Assembly (NCBI GenBank): GCA_035353175.1
Contig: DAOPZC010000003.1
Coordinates: 1-64,000, forward strand
Direction: 5' to 3'
Length of the DNA: 64,000 nucleotides
Origin: DAOPZC01 sp035353175
GTDB lineage: Bacteria > Verrucomicrobiota > Kiritimatiellia > RFP12 > UBA1067
The notes under the pieces were generated by a model. The model was not told where the DNA came from, ran no database searches, and saw only the letters and a program-made list of their open reading frames with translations. The position numbers were made by a program, and so were the translations under genes. Position 1 is the first letter of the stretch. Each line of letters opens with the position of its first letter. Positions 61,727 to 64,000 of the stretch are shown here, one piece after another.

Positions 61727-63112
61727 TTACATCCGATACGACCAGCCGTCGCGGGGCGCGGGCGCGACCAGCCGGTTCGCCCCGTCGTTGCCCTCGAAGC
61801 GGCACTTGCGGCTGTTCCACGCCAACCGCCCGGGAACGCGTTGTGCGACGCAGCCGGCGAGCACGGTTTCCATCATCGCCGCCAGATGGGGCCGTTCGGC
61901 GGCGTGGCGTTTTCCGCCGCGAACCGAATCGAGGAACTCGCGCTGCAGCCCCGGCCCTTCCGGCAGCTCCGCCACAGGCGCACACGCCGCATGCTTCTCG
62001 AAGTCCACCACCTTTTCCTCGCCGGCCAGCGCCACGTAATGCCGCGTGCCAATGTCGTCGGCGACCAGCCACACGCCACGGTCACCCCGCAGCAGGCAGC
62101 CGGAACCCGGCAGCGTGCCGAAAGCCGCGGCGACCTGCGGCATCGTTTCCGCGTTGGGCTTCCAGTTGCCGTCGTACCAATCGAGGGTCAACGCCGGCTG
62201 CCGCCGCGACCGCGCCTTGAACCCGAACCGCAGATGGGAGGCCTTGGGATAGGCCTCTTCCTGACGCTCCGTCACATCGGCCGCCTCAACCGACAGCGGG
62301 GCGCCTAACGCCAGCGCGCGGAACGGGACGTTCAAAAGGTGGCAGCCCGCGTCGCCCAAAGCGCCCGTGCCGAAGTCATGCCAGCCGCGCCAGTTGTACC
62401 GGTGATACACCTTGTCCTTGAAAGGCCGCACCGGCGCGCCGCCCAGCCACAAGTCCCAGTCCAGCGCGGCGGGCACAGGATCGCACCCCTCTGGCCGCCG
62501 GAGGCCCTGCGGCCACACCGGCCGGCCCGTCCACGCGTGCACTTCGGCGACGTCGCCGATGACCCCGGACCGCAGAAGCGCGACCGCGCGGCGAAACTCC
62601 GGGGCGGCACTTCCTTGGTCGCCCAGCCGCAAGATCACACCGCACGAATCGGCCTTCTCCATCAGATGCTGCGTCTCCGCGAGCGTCCGCGCCAAGGGCG
62701 GTTCGACGTAAACGTGGCAGCCTTTCTCCAGCGCCCACGCCGCCTGTACCGCATGGCCGTGATCGGGCGTAGAGATGAACACCGCGTCCACGCCGCGCTC
62801 CGCCTCGAACATCACACGGAAGTCCTTGTAGAGCCGCACGTCCGGGCACGTCGCCGCCACCTTTTCGCGCCCGGCCAGCAGCGCGGTCTCATCCACGTCG
62901 CACAACGCCACGATCCGGTCGCCCGCCTCGCACACGGCGCTCCAGTTGGCCTGGCCGCGCCCGCCCACGCCGATCACCGCGACATTCAGCCGCGCCCCGC
63001 CCCCTTTCGCCTGCACGACCCCGCGGCTGCGGGAGAAACTCATGCAGCCGCCCGACAGCAGCACGCCCGAGCCTACCGATGTCCGCAGAAAATCTCTCCG
63101 TGTCACGCTCAT
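61727..63112 (-). CDS. Tat-exported Gfo/Idh/MocA-family oxidoreductase
   Basis: 461 residues. The N-terminus has a twin-arginine signal (SVTRRDFLRTS) and a possible lipobox (LSGGC, Cys 23), so the enzyme is folded with its cofactor before export and may be membrane-anchored. A Rossmann domain (LNVAVIGVGGRGQANW), the family's YVEPPLA in place of EKP and a C-terminal beta-sheet domain follow. Exported Gfo/Idh proteins of this kind are frequent in PVC bacteria; their substrates are unknown. No AraC or transporter is next to it. Confidence 0.85.
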   Translation of the reverse strand: MSVTRRDFLRTSVGSGVLLSGGCMSFSRSRGVVQAKGGGARLNVAVIGVGGRGQANWSAVCEAGDRIVALCDVDETALLAGREKVAATCPDVRLYKDFRVMFEAERGVDAVFISTPDHGHAVQAAWALEKGCHVYVEPPLARTLAETQHLMEKADSCGVILRLGDQGSAAPEFRRAVALLRSGVIGDVAEVHAWTGRPVWPQGLRRPEGCDPVPAALDWDLWLGGAPVRPFKDKVYHRYNWRGWHDFGTGALGDAGCHLLNVPFRALALGAPLSVEAADVTERQEEAYPKASHLRFGFKARSRRQPALTLDWYDGNWKPNAETMPQVAAAFGTLPGSGCLLRGDRGVWLVADDIGTRHYVALAGEEKVVDFEKHAACAPVAELPEGPGLQREFLDSVRGGKRHAAERPHLAAMMETVLAGCVAQRVPGRLAWNSRKCRFEGNDGANRLVAPAPRDGWSYRM

Positions 63113-63142
63113 TCCGTCGCCTCCTCTTCCAACCGCCTCGCG

Positions 63143-64000
63143 TCAGTCGGTGTCCGCCAGTTCCCGCCGTCTGAGCACCCAGCAGCCCGCCCCCGCGAAA
63201 AGAAGCGGAATCAGCAGGGCGTTCCACGCCAGAGACGTGCTCAACAACTCGGCGTCGAGCCGCTCGCCGCGCGTCAACGCCGTCAGCGGCTCGGCCTGCA
63301 GGGCATGGCGGGTCACCTCGTGCACGCCGCGCGAGACCCAGATGCCGACCCGGTTCCGCCACAGTTTCTCGTCCTCCTCCGACACCACCTGCACCACCGA
63401 GTTGCCGACCATCGTGAGCGCCAGCAGGACCGTCGCCACAAACGCCGCGACCGGCAGAGAGAAGCAGGCGCTCAGCGTCAGCCCGAACGCCGCCAGCAGC
63501 GCGAGCACGCTCCAGTGGACAAACGCCGAACGCAACAGGTTCGCCTCGAACGTGCCTCCCGGCGCCAGCAGTGCCACGTCCTGGCGGAACCGCAGCATCA
63601 GCCCCGACGCGAGCTTCGGATCGCCCGTGTGCCGGAAACTCAGCTCGAACTCCCGCAGCCCGTTCTCGGGCAGGGCACCGAACGCCCGCGTATCCACCGC
63701 AAACTCGATCTCGTTCTGCGTGAAATCATCCAGCGGCACCTCCACCGCCTGCTCCGGCCGCTCCAGGCTGCGCAGGACGCACACGCCCGTCACGTGTGCC
63801 CGCGTGCTGAACTCCGTGTCGAACCGGACCCGGACCGTCACCGCTTGCGCGCTCCGGACCGGCCGCGCCAACTGGAATTTCCACGTCACCCGTTCGCCGG
63901 GATTGACGACGTCGTATTTCTCGCGCGCCTTCTCCTCCAGCACCCGCACAACCGTTTTCGCGCCGACCCCTTTCGGCAGCTCGTTCCGAGCCTTCATCTG
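63143..64000 (-). CDS. membrane protein, ABC-2 permease-like C-terminal part (cut by window end)
   Basis: At least 284 residues; the frame probably continues beyond the window, since the ATG at 63997 has no room for a visible ribosome site. A long extracytoplasmic beta region is followed by helices near 165-200 and a final one (SLAWNALLIPLLFAGAGCWVL) ending RRRELADTD, which resembles ABC-2 permease ends. It is 30 bp upstream of the Tat oxidoreductase gene on the same strand. Function unknown. Confidence 0.6.
   Translation of the reverse strand, partial: QMKARNELPKGVGAKTVVRVLEEKAREKYDVVNPGERVTWKFQLARPVRSAQAVTVRVRFDTEFSTRAHVTGVCVLRSLERPEQAVEVPLDDFTQNEIEFAVDTRAFGALPENGLREFELSFRHTGDPKLASGLMLRFRQDVALLAPGGTFEANLLRSAFVHWSVLALLAAFGLTLSACFSLPVAAFVATVLLALTMVGNSVVQVVSEEDEKLWRNRVGIWVSRGVHEVTRHALQAEPLTALTRGERLDAELLSTSLAWNALLIPLLFAGAGCWVLRRRELADTD

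Overview
The window is GC-rich bacterial DNA with about 43 protein-coding genes, one insertion sequence, two decayed gene remnants, and no rRNA, tRNA or CRISPR that I can find. Several traits point to the PVC superphylum, most likely Kiritimatiellota, Lentisphaerota or Verrucomicrobiota: many secreted glycoside hydrolase-like proteins without any SusC/SusD pair, AraC regulators beside them, a Tat-lipoprotein Gfo/Idh/MocA oxidoreductase, a Kelch-mutarotase/sodium-symporter fusion, and a GldAFG-like plus MoxR/Bat operon. The phylum is an inference from gene content only.

Region 1 (1-20.5 kb) is a carbohydrate locus bracketed by two paralogous AraC regulators. Everything between them is on the minus strand in two runs. 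Run A (19.35 to 7.0 kb) holds seven genes: six products look exported (two TIM-barrel hydrolase-like proteins, an M14 peptidase, a GH32/GH43-like propeller, a duplicated LamG-like protein, and a BNR propeller fused to an alpha/beta hydrolase), followed by a cytosolic HpcH/HpaI-type aldolase. Run B (6.86 to 1.2 kb) holds a Kelch-mutarotase/Na+ symporter fusion, three oxidoreductases (Gfo/Idh, SDR, AKR) and a SemiSWEET-like protein. The set suggests release, mutarotation, uptake and breakdown of an acidic keto-sugar, possibly a nonulosonate.

Region 2 (20.4-32.5 kb) is a deoxyhexose/galactose block: GH106 alpha-L-rhamnosidase, a hybrid sensor kinase, GH29 alpha-L-fucosidase, an NCS1-type permease, L-rhamnose mutarotase and GH36 alpha-galactosidase. 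An IS110-family element (about 32.6-34.3 kb) follows. It lies between perfect 23-bp inverted arms made of simple hexamer repeats, and its upstream non-coding part could encode a bridge RNA.

Region 3 (34.3-41.7 kb) contains a minus-strand unit: LarA-type nickel-pincer epimerase/racemase, mannonate oxidoreductase-like SDR, 6-phosphogluconate dehydrogenase and an AsmA-like protein ending at a clear terminator. The first three fit a route fructuronate > mannonate > gluconate > 6-phosphogluconate > ribulose-5-phosphate. An LptF/G permease and a membrane-anchored Hsp20-like protein follow.

Region 4 (42-60.7 kb) is a plus-strand regulatory and envelope block. A sensor kinase and NtrC-type activator are followed by a textbook sigma-54 promoter, then a GldA/F/G-like ABC system, a DUF4340 protein, MoxR, DUF58 and the Bat proteins. 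Its spacers hold short tandem repeats, often as inverted pairs, and two remnants of four-helix-bundle (S23-like) genes. Region 5 (60.8-64 kb) is minus strand: a secreted propeller, a Tat-dependent Gfo/Idh/MocA oxidoreductase and a truncated membrane protein.
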